The notes beneath the pieces are model-generated. The model ran no database searches. It had not been told where the DNA came from and saw only the letters and a list, made by a program, of their open reading frames with translations. A stretch of 6,439 bases of DNA from Lachnospiraceae bacterium UBA2868 (GTDB taxonomy: Bacteria; Bacillota_A; Clostridia; Lachnospirales; Lachnospiraceae). This document shows positions 1-6,439 of this stretch, in pieces. The position numbers were made by a program, and so were the translations under genes. The stretch spans positions 386 through 6,824 of the forward strand of contig DEEW01000034.1 in the NCBI GenBank assembly GCA_002350465.1, read 5' to 3'. The stretch's first letter is position 1; the number at the start of each line of letters is the position of its first letter.

Positions 1-1228
1 CCATCCAATTGATTGTATCAAGTGTATTGTACAAGAAGTGTGGATTGATTTGCGCCTCCAGTGCAACTATCTGTGCTTCCTGCTGCCTTGTTATCGCTTC
101 ATTGAGTTTTTCCAGAGTATCGTTAAATCCGTCTGCAATACTCTCTATCTCAAGCGGCATATTTGTGTCCTTGTATATGCGGACCGAAAGATCTCCGTCC
201 TGCGTCTGTTCCATCCCTTTCACAATCTGTCGTACCGATCTGATCAGATCCTTTGACATTTTTGTTGATAAGAATAAAACGATAGCGATCACTGCTATTC
301 CTACAATCAACATCAGGAAGAGTTGTCTTGTCAAAGAAGCGCTAAGGCTGCTCATGTCGGCTACGTTCACGATATCCCAGTCAAGTTCGTCATCGTGAAG
401 AATATATATTCCGAATGCTGATGAGGGAAGTCCTGTTGCTTTTTTGTAATATAGTTCGTAATCCTCGCCCTTTACCGCATCACCTTTGTTCACATCCGTA
501 ACCACATCTCCTATTCTGTAAGGTTCGTCACCGAATGTAATGATACGTCCGTTTCCGTCAACGATAAAATTGAAAACCTTCCCATCACGCTCCGATCTGT
601 TACATATGCTTTGAAGCAGTTCCTCATCAATGCTCAGTATCGCTATTCCACATTCTTTATCCAGGTTTTTATAATCTATTATCCTGTGCGCTATGTGCAG
701 CAGATAGTAGTCTTTATTTGCAAAGTTTGTACCGTACTCGGTAGGATAAACATGCATATCATAATCTTTTATAACATCCCTATACAGGCCTTCCTGTCCC
801 ATTTCAAATCCTTCAAGCCAGGAACTTCTGTATGTTGCCGGTGTCATTTGCTCATATGTTACCACCTCCCCTTTCGGAGTTATAACGGAAATTGCCCGTA
901 TATATTCTTTGGAATACAGCAGCGCACTGAACAATCTTCTCATCTGGTTAACAGTCACAGCCTCATCAATATCATTATCCAGATTACCGACCCATTTGAC
1001 CATGTCATCATCGGTGTATATCTGATACAAAAGATCCTCATATGATTCCAGTCCAAGATTCAGATTATTATCAAGCTGCCCCAGATTGCTGTGGGACATG
1101 ATCTGCATATTTTCTCTGAGGGTTCTTGAAATATTAACAAAGGAAAAAAACTCGACAACTATTATCGGAATGATCGAAGTTATGATAAACAAAGTCATAA
1201 GTCTGGTTTTTATGCTCGTTTTCTTCAT
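1..1228 (-). CDS. YesM/LytS-type sensor histidine kinase (partial, C-terminus outside window)
   Basis: This is a membrane sensor kinase, the likely partner of the response regulator at 3184-4707. The frame is open from ATG at 1228 to the left edge, giving 409 residues. Seen in order: a short basic start (MKKTSIKTR), a membrane segment at about residues 10-30, a roughly 270-residue outer domain (31-302), a second membrane segment at about 303-321, a HAMP-like linker at about 322-376, and then EAQINPHFLYNTLD. In that motif His397 is the phospho-acceptor typical of the His_kinase (PF06580) family. The ATP-binding HATPase domain is missing only because the window ends. The outer domain has the size and position of a double Cache domain, but this is inferred from architecture and its ligand cannot be told. 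The start is supported by GAGG 8 nt upstream. The gene is last in the visible leftward cluster, 92 nt after the MalG-like permease and behind a hairpin. Confidence 0.93.
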   Translation of the reverse strand, partial: MKKTSIKTRLMTLFIITSIIPIIVVEFFSFVNISRTLRENMQIMSHSNLGQLDNNLNLGLESYEDLLYQIYTDDDMVKWVGNLDNDIDEAVTVNQMRRLFSALLYSKEYIRAISVITPKGEVVTYEQMTPATYRSSWLEGFEMGQEGLYRDVIKDYDMHVYPTEYGTNFANKDYYLLHIAHRIIDYKNLDKECGIAILSIDEELLQSICNRSERDGKVFNFIVDGNGRIITFGDEPYRIGDVVTDVNKGDAVKGEDYELYYKKATGLPSSAFGIYILHDDELDWDIVNVADMSSLSASLTRQLFLMLIVGIAVIAIVLFLSTKMSKDLIRSVRQIVKGMEQTQDGDLSVRIYKDTNMPLEIESIADGFNDTLEKLNEAITRQQEAQIVALEAQINPHFLYNTLDTINWM

Positions 1229-1248
1229 ATTATTATCCTCAATAATCA

Positions 1249-1284
1249 AATGACCGGGAGAAATTAATAATACTCCCGATCATT
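1249..1284 (-). promoter_or_regulatory. Intercistronic hairpin between permease and kinase genes
   Basis: Twelve-base arms at 1249-1260 and 1273-1284 pair around a 12-nt AT-only loop. In the leftward transcript the stem is AATGATCGGGAG with CTCCCGGTCATT: eleven Watson-Crick pairs and one G-U pair. The sequence after the stem (TGATTATTGAGG) is not a clean U-tract, so it is a poor intrinsic terminator. It fits better as an RNA stability or processing element, or as a partial terminator that lowers kinase expression relative to the transporter. The kinase SD lies just beyond the stem and is not paired in it. Confidence 0.6.
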
Positions 1285-1320
1285 ATCATAGTACTGCCTG
1301 TATTTGCTTTCAAATGTTTT

Positions 1321-2166
1321 CTATCCCTTTACGGCTCCGTTTGTCATTCCGCTTATTATATACTTCTGCATGAAGATGAATATCAGTGTGACGGGTATGA
1401 TCGCAACTATGGCAAATGCCGTAAGATAGCTCCATTTCGTCCCGTACTGTCCCATAAAATTAAATATCCCCGCTGTGATGGGTCTTTTCTCCTGATCCAG
1501 GATAAAGGTCATTCCGTATGCAAGATCACCCCATGCATAGAGGAAGGAGAATATCGCGCACACAATAACTCCGGGCTTGGCTACAGGAATCAGGATTCTC
1601 AAAAATGCGGATAGTCTTGTACACCCGTCAATATAGGCTGCCTCTTCAAGTGCCTTAGGTATTGAAGCAAAATAATTTTTGAGAATAAGTACCGAGAACG
1701 GGATGCCTATTGTAGCATCAGCCAGGATCGCTGCTCCCCATGTGTTATACATTTTCATGTTTCTGAACATGATAAACATCGGTGTCAAAAGCACGGAGAC
1801 GGGAAGCATCTGAGTGACCAGGAATCCGAGGAGCATCGCCCGTCTTCCGACAAATCTGTACCTGGCAATTGCATAGGATGCCGGTACAGCAAGTATTACA
1901 GCGATAAACATTGCCCCCAAAGATATCATAAAGCTGTTAAAGAATGACTTGAACATATTGAAGTCACCCGTCTCAATCTGCGCGGCATATGATTTTGTAT
2001 TTAGGACATGAGGATACCATGTCGGAGGTATCATAAATATCTCTTTTTCGGTCTTAAATGAAGTTATAAGAGTCCAAAACAGGGGAAACAGCAATAATAT
2101 AAGTATTATTAATGATATCGAACAAAATAATATATTCTTTTTCTTATTTAGCTTTTTATCTTCCAT
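1321..2166 (-). CDS. CUT1 carbohydrate ABC transporter permease, MalG-like
   Basis: This is an inner-membrane subunit of a sugar/oligosaccharide importer (binding-protein-dependent transport family, MalG/UgpE/AraQ type), forming the channel with the MalF-like partner. The 281 residues are a normal length for the family. Six hydrophobic segments can be picked out, beginning with residues 12-31. The ATPase-docking EAA loop is clear: E175-A176-A177, D180-G181, then IPVAKPG at about 193-199. The C-terminus (QKYIISGMTNGAVKG) is characteristic of MalG-type proteins. The ATG overlaps the TGA of the upstream permease by one base (TGATG), with GAGGA about 7 nt before it inside that gene's last codons, so translation is probably coupled. 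The substrate cannot be assigned from sequence alone: the family covers malto-oligosaccharides, multiple-sugar, glycerol-phosphate and uronide transporters. No ATPase gene is adjacent, so a shared MsmX-type ATPase is likely. Confidence 0.95.
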   Translation of the reverse strand: MEDKKLNKKKNILFCSISLIILILLLFPLFWTLITSFKTEKEIFMIPPTWYPHVLNTKSYAAQIETGDFNMFKSFFNSFMISLGAMFIAVILAVPASYAIARYRFVGRRAMLLGFLVTQMLPVSVLLTPMFIMFRNMKMYNTWGAAILADATIGIPFSVLILKNYFASIPKALEEAAYIDGCTRLSAFLRILIPVAKPGVIVCAIFSFLYAWGDLAYGMTFILDQEKRPITAGIFNFMGQYGTKWSYLTAFAIVAIIPVTLIFIFMQKYIISGMTNGAVKG

Positions 2167-3065
2167 CAGTCTTCCTCACCTTGCATAGTAATCTTTAAAT
2201 ACAACATACCTACAAGCAACAATATCAGGAACAAAACATTTGCCACCGAAGACCCTTTGCTGTACTGGAACATATCAAAGGATAATTTGTACGAATATGT
2301 AGAGAGTAAATGTGTGGAGTTTACCGGGCCTCCCTCAGTCATTACATACACAAGATCATAAACCTTGAACGTATATATGAACCCGAGTACCAAAACGGAT
2401 TCTATTGTGGGCCTGAGCAGCGGAAGCGTGATCTTTGTCAGCTTCTGCCAACCGTTAGCTCCGTCAACGGATGCACTCTCATACAGTTCCTGTGGGATAG
2501 TTGTAAGTCCGGTAGATATAAGTATCGTGTTAAAAGGTATCCCTATCCATACATTTGCCGCTACTACCGCGATCATTGCAGTTCCCGGAGTGGTCAGCCA
2601 CTCAATGTTTTCCTTGATAAATCCTGCAGATCTAAAAATATAATTGACGATCCCCACATCCGTCGAAAACATAAATTTAAACATCAGTGCCGTAACCGTC
2701 ATGGGCATCATCCAGGGGATCATTGTCATTCCTCTTACGGTCTTGGAAAATGTAAAATTCTTGTTGAAAAACAACGCAAGAAGAAAGCCGATCAAGAATT
2801 GGAACAGCAGACAAGCCAATGTAAATACCAAAGTATTTCCCATGGCCTTCCTGAATACCTCATCATGGAATATATCGATGTAATTTGCCAATCCGATAAA
2901 GTTCTTCTGACCTTTGACCAGATTCCTTACCGAAACATCCTGAATGCTTAGAATGATATTACTGATTATGGGATAACCCACAAAGATCATCATATATAGA
3001 AATGCGGGCAAAATGAATAACAATCCGATATTATCGTAACGAAAGAAGTCTTTAATACGTTTCAT
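2166..3065 (-). CDS. CUT1 carbohydrate ABC transporter permease, MalF-like
   Basis: This is the first permease of the importer (MalF/UgpA/LacF type), pairing with the MalG-like subunit directly downstream. It has 299 residues and six apparent membrane segments, starting at about residues 13-35 with a GLLFILPAFLY entry typical of the family. The EAA loop is present in divergent form: Y195-E196-S197-A198, D201-G202-A203, then LPLLRP at 214-219. The family signature MTEGGPVNSTHLLSTYSY lies at about 242-259. It lacks the long extra periplasmic loop of enterobacterial MalF, as is usual in Firmicutes. The start at 3065 is set by a G-run SD (AGGGGG) only 4 nt before ATG. That SD is one arm of a perfect inverted repeat, which may control its use. 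In many such clusters a solute-binding protein gene precedes this gene. Here it is preceded by the response regulator. Confidence 0.95.
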   Translation of the reverse strand: MKRIKDFFRYDNIGLLFILPAFLYMMIFVGYPIISNIILSIQDVSVRNLVKGQKNFIGLANYIDIFHDEVFRKAMGNTLVFTLACLLFQFLIGFLLALFFNKNFTFSKTVRGMTMIPWMMPMTVTALMFKFMFSTDVGIVNYIFRSAGFIKENIEWLTTPGTAMIAVVAANVWIGIPFNTILISTGLTTIPQELYESASVDGANGWQKLTKITLPLLRPTIESVLVLGFIYTFKVYDLVYVMTEGGPVNSTHLLSTYSYKLSFDMFQYSKGSSVANVLFLILLLVGMLYLKITMQGEED

Positions 3066-3075
3066 AATTCCCCCT
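3066..3075 (-). promoter_or_regulatory. Unusual G-run ribosome binding site of the MalF-like permease
   Basis: AGGGGG (3070-3075) followed by AATT precedes the ATG at 3063-3065. The spacing of 4 nt is short and the motif is a G-run rather than the GGAGG-like sites of the other genes here. It fixes the start codon of the permease. It lies entirely within the inverted repeat, so it would be masked if the two arms pair in the mRNA. Confidence 0.6.
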
Positions 3076-3109
3076 GTCTCATAACAGTGTATTATTGGTG
3101 ATTTTTCTT

Positions 3110-3142
3110 GTTATACACATTTTATGAGATCAAGGTTGTCAA
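3110..3142 (-). promoter_or_regulatory. Candidate promoter for the permease genes
   Basis: On the minus strand a perfect TTGACA (3137-3142) is followed by TGTATAAC. Read as TGTATA (3112-3117) the spacer is 19 bp; read as TATAAC (3110-3115) it is 21 bp. Both are longer than the usual 17, so unaided sigma-A use would be weak and an activator such as the nearby AraC-type regulator might be required (inference). A transcript from here would start near 3103 and have a leader of about 40 nt. It would contain the permease SD but not the anti-SD arm. Confidence 0.35.
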
Positions 3143-3183
3143 ATAAATATGATAAATCTTAAAAAGGGGGAATTATCTAATGC

Positions 3184-4707
3184 TTATTTATATGATTTTC
3201 TGTAGTCAGCCGGTAACTGTCCCGTTGTTTCCTTGAAAACCTTGCTGAAGTATTTAGGATCGGAATAACCAACCCTGTCGGCTATCTCATAGAGTTTTAA
3301 TGAAGTGCCGATAAGCAATTCCTTGGCTTTCTGTATCCTGAAGTTTTTGATATATGCGCTAAACGTGACTCCGGTCTCTTTGTGAAACTGTGTCCCGAGA
3401 TACTCAGGGGTAATGTTCAATCTTGAAGCAATCTCATCCAGTGTGATCCCCACATTGTAGAACTCACTTATCATACTTTTGGCGCGTCTGATAGTAAGAT
3501 TGTCCGACTCGTTTTGGGTCTCCCGGCAATCCAGATTATCGGCGATAAAATCACAGACTTCCGATAACTCACTATGTACCTTTGCGCTCATGATCCGGTC
3601 GAGCAGCTTTTGCTGCTTGATATTCCCCACTCTTTCGTTTCCGACACTTTTTGCCGTTTCAATAATCGCCCACATAAAGCGAATGTAACTCTCTTTTACC
3701 TCATGAGGGTCATATACTTTGCCGTCCCTGTAATAATCATAGAACGCTCTTAGGATCTCTCTTTCCTTGCTGTGATCCGATGCACATATGGCAGACTTCA
3801 TTTTTGCTTCAAGATCCTGCGGGTAAATACACATCGATGTCTGTACTTTTGTGATCTTCGGATATGATATCAAAACGTTGTCTTCAAATGACAAATTCCA
3901 ATCCATATAGGGGAACAGGCAGTCCAAACCGGTTTTAATCTGCGAAAGCGATTTGACAACGGTATAACCTATAGCTGTATTATCCGCAAAAGAATTCAGT
4001 AGCTGGTATTGTACCCATCTCTCAAAATCCGTGCCGGAATTGCAATTATAGATTATAGCCAATACAGAGCTTAAATATTCGATATCCAGACTGCAGTACC
4101 CGATCCCCTCATAGTGCGAAAGTGAGTGGGCGAGCGATGCTTTTCCGTTGCCGGACAGATTATGGTACTGATCGCCCATATATGCCAATATCAGGATAAA
4201 ATCCTGCTCTTCAACAATGCTGTAGTTATTGTATAAATAATTCTTTGTGTCCTCATCCACTTGAAGCCTTCCGCCAACGATCTCCCGCATTATCTGCTCA
4301 AGGGTTCCCACTTTTTCAGGCTTTCTCCGATTATCTTCCAATATCTGACGCTTTATATTCTCAAGCGCATTTGAAAAATCATTTAGGTTTACAGGTTTAA
4401 GAAGATATTCCGTAACTCCCAGTTTCATCGCACTTCTGGCATATTCGAATTCTGAGTAAGCACTTAAAACAATAGCTTTAGTCAATATACCTTCGGCATA
4501 CAGAGTTTCAAGCATCTGCAGACCATTCATCCTTGGCATCTGAACATCGGTAATAATAAGATCCGGATCAAGCTCTTTACACAATCTGAGCCCTTCCTCC
4601 CCATCATTAGCTTCACCGACTATCGTATATCCCGAATCCAGTTTATTAAGGAGTCTTTGTATCCCTTCCCGTATTCTAATTTCATCTTCAACTATCAGTA
4701 TACGCAT
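3184..4707 (-). CDS. YesN-type response regulator (REC plus AraC-family DNA-binding domain)
   Basis: This is a cytoplasmic two-component transcription factor. Residues 1-120 form a receiver domain: acidic pocket in VEDE (7-9), phospho-acceptor Asp54 in IITDVQMPRMNG, Ser82 in LSAYSEFEYA and Lys104 in LLKPVN, so all key residues are intact. Residues 120-400 are a long linker of the kind seen in YesN-like regulators, with no motif I recognise. Residues 403-507 are an AraC/XylS module with two helix-turn-helix motifs: LDEIASRLNITPEYL (about 423-446) and YEIADRVGYSDPKYFSKVFK (about 471-496). It ends with the usual P-x-x-YRK. The 507-residue length is typical. GGAG 8 nt before ATG supports the start. 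It heads the leftward cluster and is split from its presumed kinase partner by the two permease genes. Its likely targets are this transporter and possibly downstream sugar-utilisation genes. Confidence 0.95.
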   Translation of the reverse strand: MRILIVEDEIRIREGIQRLLNKLDSGYTIVGEANDGEEGLRLCKELDPDLIITDVQMPRMNGLQMLETLYAEGILTKAIVLSAYSEFEYARSAMKLGVTEYLLKPVNLNDFSNALENIKRQILEDNRRKPEKVGTLEQIMREIVGGRLQVDEDTKNYLYNNYSIVEEQDFILILAYMGDQYHNLSGNGKASLAHSLSHYEGIGYCSLDIEYLSSVLAIIYNCNSGTDFERWVQYQLLNSFADNTAIGYTVVKSLSQIKTGLDCLFPYMDWNLSFEDNVLISYPKITKVQTSMCIYPQDLEAKMKSAICASDHSKEREILRAFYDYYRDGKVYDPHEVKESYIRFMWAIIETAKSVGNERVGNIKQQKLLDRIMSAKVHSELSEVCDFIADNLDCRETQNESDNLTIRRAKSMISEFYNVGITLDEIASRLNITPEYLGTQFHKETGVTFSAYIKNFRIQKAKELLIGTSLKLYEIADRVGYSDPKYFSKVFKETTGQLPADYRKSYK

Positions 4708-4739
4708 GTGCTGATCTCCGACTGCTATTGATCGTTCTA

Positions 4740-4768
4740 ATTATAGCACATTCATCTTCTTGCATTAA
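4740..4768 (-). promoter_or_regulatory. Extended -10 promoter of the response regulator gene
   Basis: The minus strand reads TGCTATAAT (4740-4748), a perfect extended -10 element. The -35 position 17 bp upstream (TTAATG, 4763-4768) matches poorly, as is common for extended -10 promoters. Initiation near 4732-4733 would give a leader of about 25 nt carrying the GGAG ribosome site. The -35 region overlaps that of the opposite tex promoter. Confidence 0.65.
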
Positions 4769-4789
4769 CAACCGTCAAATTGATATAAT
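4760..4789 (+). promoter_or_regulatory. Extended -10 promoter of tex
   Basis: The plus strand reads TGATATAAT (4781-4789), again a perfect extended -10. A half-matching -35 (TTGCAT, 4760-4765) lies 18 bp upstream. Initiation near 4796 gives a leader of about 72 nt. The leader contains the 10-bp palindrome TTGCCGGCAA (4826-4835), but I see no convincing terminator or known riboswitch in it. Confidence 0.65.
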
Positions 4790-4856
4790 CTGTTGAGTGT
4801 GCACAGCATGAAATACTCTTGTGGCTTGCCGGCAAAGAGGAATGCTCTCAAGAAAG

Positions 4857-4861
4857 AGGAG
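4857..4861 (+). promoter_or_regulatory. Ribosome binding site that decides the tex start
   Basis: AGGAG lies 7 nt before the ATG at 4869, which is near-ideal spacing. An in-frame ATG at 4842 would add nine mostly basic residues (MLSRKRRKR), but its nearest SD-like run (AGAGG, 4836-4840) is only one base away, so 4869 is preferred. Residues from 4869 (MDIISMIAEEI) also match where Tex proteins usually begin. Confidence 0.75.
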
Positions 4862-4868
4862 AAAAAGG

Positions 4869-6439
4869 ATGGATATCATTTCAATGATCGCCGAAGAGAT
4901 CGGTGCAAAAAATACACAGGTGGAAGCCGCCGTTAAACTGATAGATGAGGGAAATACAATCCCTTTTATTGCCAGATACAGAAAAGAGGCAACCGGAAGT
5001 CTTGATGATGAAAAGCTTCGTCTACTTCATACAAAGCTTACCTATCTGAGAAATCTTGAGGCCAGAAAGGAAGAAGTAATCGGCCTTATAGACGAGCAGG
5101 GAAAGCTTACGGAAGAGCTGAAGGCTTCTATCCTCTCAGCCACAAAACTTGTGACAGTTGAGGATCTGTACAGACCTTACAAGCAGAAGAAAAAGACAAG
5201 AGCGGATGCCGCAAGAGACAGAGGCCTTGCTCCTCTTGCCGAATATATCATGAAACAAAATGCCGATAAGCCGATAGAGGAAGAGGCAGCAAAATACGTA
5301 ACAGGGAAGATCGAGCCCGCATCATCTTCCAAGGAAGATCAGGTAAAAGCTTCCGCAAAGGAAGTGATCGATGTTGCTGCGGCAATAGCCGGCGCCTCGG
5401 ACATAATTGCCGAAGATATTTCCGACAATGCGACCTATCGTGAATACATACGCCGGATCACATCAGAAGAAGGAAAGGTTCGCTCAAAGGCAAAAGACCC
5501 CGAAGCGGATTCCGTTTACGGCAACTATTACGATTACGAGGAAGCGGTTAAGAAGATAGCAGGACACAGGGTACTTGCCATAAACCGCGGTGAAGCGGAA
5601 AAGATTCTTACGGTTTCGATTGAGGCTCCCGAAGATTCAATAATGCGCTATCTTGAAAAGCAGATAATAACTTCCGACAATCAGTACACTACGCCCGCGA
5701 TTTGTTCTGCAATAGCAGATTCATACAAGAGACTTATAGCCCCTTCCATCGACCGCGAGATCAGAAATATGCTGACCGAAAAAGCCGAGGACGGTGCAAT
5801 AGAAGTATTCGGCAAGAACTTAAAGCAGCTCCTGATGCAGCCTCCCATCGCAGGACAGACCGTTCTCGGATGGGACCCGGCATTTCGAACAGGGTGCAAG
5901 CTTGCAATAGTTGACCCTACCGGCAAGGTGCTTGATACAAAAGTCATCTATCCTACGGCACCACACAACAAGATTGAAGAATCAAAACAAGTATTAAAAT
6001 CACTTATCGAAAAATACAACGTTACCCTTATTTCCATCGGAAACGGGACAGCTTCAAGAGAATCGGAACAGGTGGTATCGGAGCTTCTTAAGGAGCTCCA
6101 CAGCAACATTCATTACATTATTACAAACGAGGCCGGCGCCAGTGTTTACTCCGCAAGCAAACTCGGGACCGAAGAATTTCCGGAGTTTGACGTAGGACAA
6201 AGAAGCGCCGCATCAATTGCCCGTCGCGTACAGGATCCACTGTCTGAGCTTGTGAAAATCGAGCCAAAGTCAATCGGCGTAGGCCAGTACCAGCACGACA
6301 TGGATCAGAAGAAGCTTTCCGAGACCCTTACCGGTGTTGTGGAAGATTCGGTTAACAGTGTCGGAGTGGATCTTAATACCGCTTCATTTTCACTGTTATC
6401 CTTCATTTCCGGCATCACTCCCGCTGTTGCCAAAAACAT
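4869..6439 (+). CDS. tex: Tex family RNA-binding transcription accessory protein (partial, C-terminus outside window)
   Basis: This is a cytoplasmic nucleic-acid-binding protein of the Tex/YdcI family, related to eukaryotic Spt6 and linked to transcription. The 523 codons seen are open to the right edge; the family is usually about 700-780 residues. Seen in order: the N-terminal Tex helical domain with IPFIARYRKEATGSLDDEK (about 32-50) and EDLYRPYKQKKKTRADAA (about 101-118); a YqgF/RuvC-like fold starting at GWDPAFRTGCKLAIVD (334-349, Asp336), with NGTASRESE and NEAGASVYSAS (420-430, Glu421); RSAASIARRVQDPLSELVKI; GVGQYQHD (about 470-479); and the start of the helix-hairpin-helix region (VEDSVNSVGVDLNTAS, SFISGITPAVAKN). 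The rest of that region and the C-terminal S1 RNA-binding domain lie beyond the window. It is transcribed away from the sugar-transport cluster and is probably not functionally tied to it. Confidence 0.96.
   Translation, partial: MDIISMIAEEIGAKNTQVEAAVKLIDEGNTIPFIARYRKEATGSLDDEKLRLLHTKLTYLRNLEARKEEVIGLIDEQGKLTEELKASILSATKLVTVEDLYRPYKQKKKTRADAARDRGLAPLAEYIMKQNADKPIEEEAAKYVTGKIEPASSSKEDQVKASAKEVIDVAAAIAGASDIIAEDISDNATYREYIRRITSEEGKVRSKAKDPEADSVYGNYYDYEEAVKKIAGHRVLAINRGEAEKILTVSIEAPEDSIMRYLEKQIITSDNQYTTPAICSAIADSYKRLIAPSIDREIRNMLTEKAEDGAIEVFGKNLKQLLMQPPIAGQTVLGWDPAFRTGCKLAIVDPTGKVLDTKVIYPTAPHNKIEESKQVLKSLIEKYNVTLISIGNGTASRESEQVVSELLKELHSNIHYIITNEAGASVYSASKLGTEEFPEFDVGQRSAASIARRVQDPLSELVKIEPKSIGVGQYQHDMDQKKLSETLTGVVEDSVNSVGVDLNTASFSLLSFISGITPAVAKN

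Larger units (their letters stand above)
3064..3176. repeat. Perfect 12-bp inverted repeat flanking the regulator-permease gap
   Basis: ATAATTCCCCCT at 3064-3075 is matched exactly by AGGGGGAATTAT at 3165-3176, with 89 bp between. Pairing stops on both sides of each arm (C3063/C3177 and G3076/A3164 do not match), so the repeat is exactly 12 bp. In the leftward RNA the promoter-distal arm is the SD of the MalF-like gene plus the A and U of its AUG. The other arm is a complementary anti-SD located just after the regulator's stop codon. The segment between the arms is AT-rich and holds a candidate promoter. Confidence 0.75.

Noticed and set aside
611..1045. A 144-codon plus-strand open frame, and another at 38-256, opposite the kinase gene
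   Set aside because: Both share codon register with the kinase on the other strand and give low-complexity, Cys/Ile/His-rich proteins without family features. They are shadows of the real gene.
2310..2951. A 213-codon plus-strand open frame opposite the MalF-like permease
   Set aside because: It is in antisense register to a clearly recognisable permease, its product is unlike any family I know, and it lacks a credible ribosome site. Judged a shadow frame.
3180..3236. An 18-codon plus-strand reading frame (MLIYMIFCSQ...) with AGGGGG 9 nt upstream
   Set aside because: The SD-like run is the other arm of the inverted repeat, no convincing plus-strand promoter precedes it, and the frame runs antisense into the end of the regulator gene. 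It is more simply a by-product of the repeat.
4816..4839. Possible hairpin in the tex leader (CTCTT with AAGAG around TTGCCGGCAA)
   Set aside because: The outer stem is short with a bulge, and the central palindrome cannot fold on itself without losing pairs. No U-tract follows. Too weak to call a regulatory structure.
4808..4936. Upstream ATG (4808) in the tex leader opening a roughly 40-codon frame overlapping the tex start
   Set aside because: There is no good SD before it, and the product is a basic low-complexity peptide created by the purine-rich leader. No evidence that it is translated.
5681..5947. An 88-codon minus-strand open frame (and a plus-strand 70-codon frame) inside tex
   Set aside because: They lie wholly within conserved Tex coding sequence around the YqgF domain in other frames, with no supporting signals.

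Overview
The window looks like chromosomal DNA from a Gram-positive, AT-leaning member of the Clostridia. A Lachnospiraceae-like organism is my guess from gene style only. The signs are purine-rich Shine-Dalgarno (SD) sites, extended -10 promoters, a YesM/YesN-type two-component pair next to a CUT1-type carbohydrate ABC transporter, and no ATPase gene beside the permeases, as is common in Firmicutes that share one MsmX-like ATPase. No RNA genes, insertion sequences, CRISPR arrays or phage genes are visible.

Layout. Positions 1-4707 hold a leftward (minus strand) cluster. In transcription order it runs: AraC-type response regulator (4707-3184), a 118-nt intergenic gap, MalF-like permease (3065-2166), MalG-like permease (2166-1321, overlapping by one base), a 92-nt gap with a strong hairpin, and a YesM/LytS-type sensor kinase (from 1228, running off the left edge just after its phospho-acceptor histidine). 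Positions 4708-4868 are a divergent promoter region. Positions 4869-6439 carry the rightward gene tex, cut by the right edge at about residue 523.

How it probably works. The membrane kinase senses an extracellular cue through its large outer domain and phosphorylates the regulator at Asp54. The regulator then controls genes for uptake of a sugar or oligosaccharide through the two permeases. The solute-binding protein and the ATPase are not in the window. Tex is a general nucleic-acid-binding housekeeping protein and is probably unrelated except for sharing the promoter region.

The most unusual structure is a perfect 12-bp inverted repeat (3064-3075 and 3165-3176) bounding the gap between the regulator and the first permease. 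One arm is the permease SD plus the first two bases of its start codon. It could hide the ribosome binding site in read-through mRNA, or mark a small invertible segment. A candidate promoter lies between the arms.
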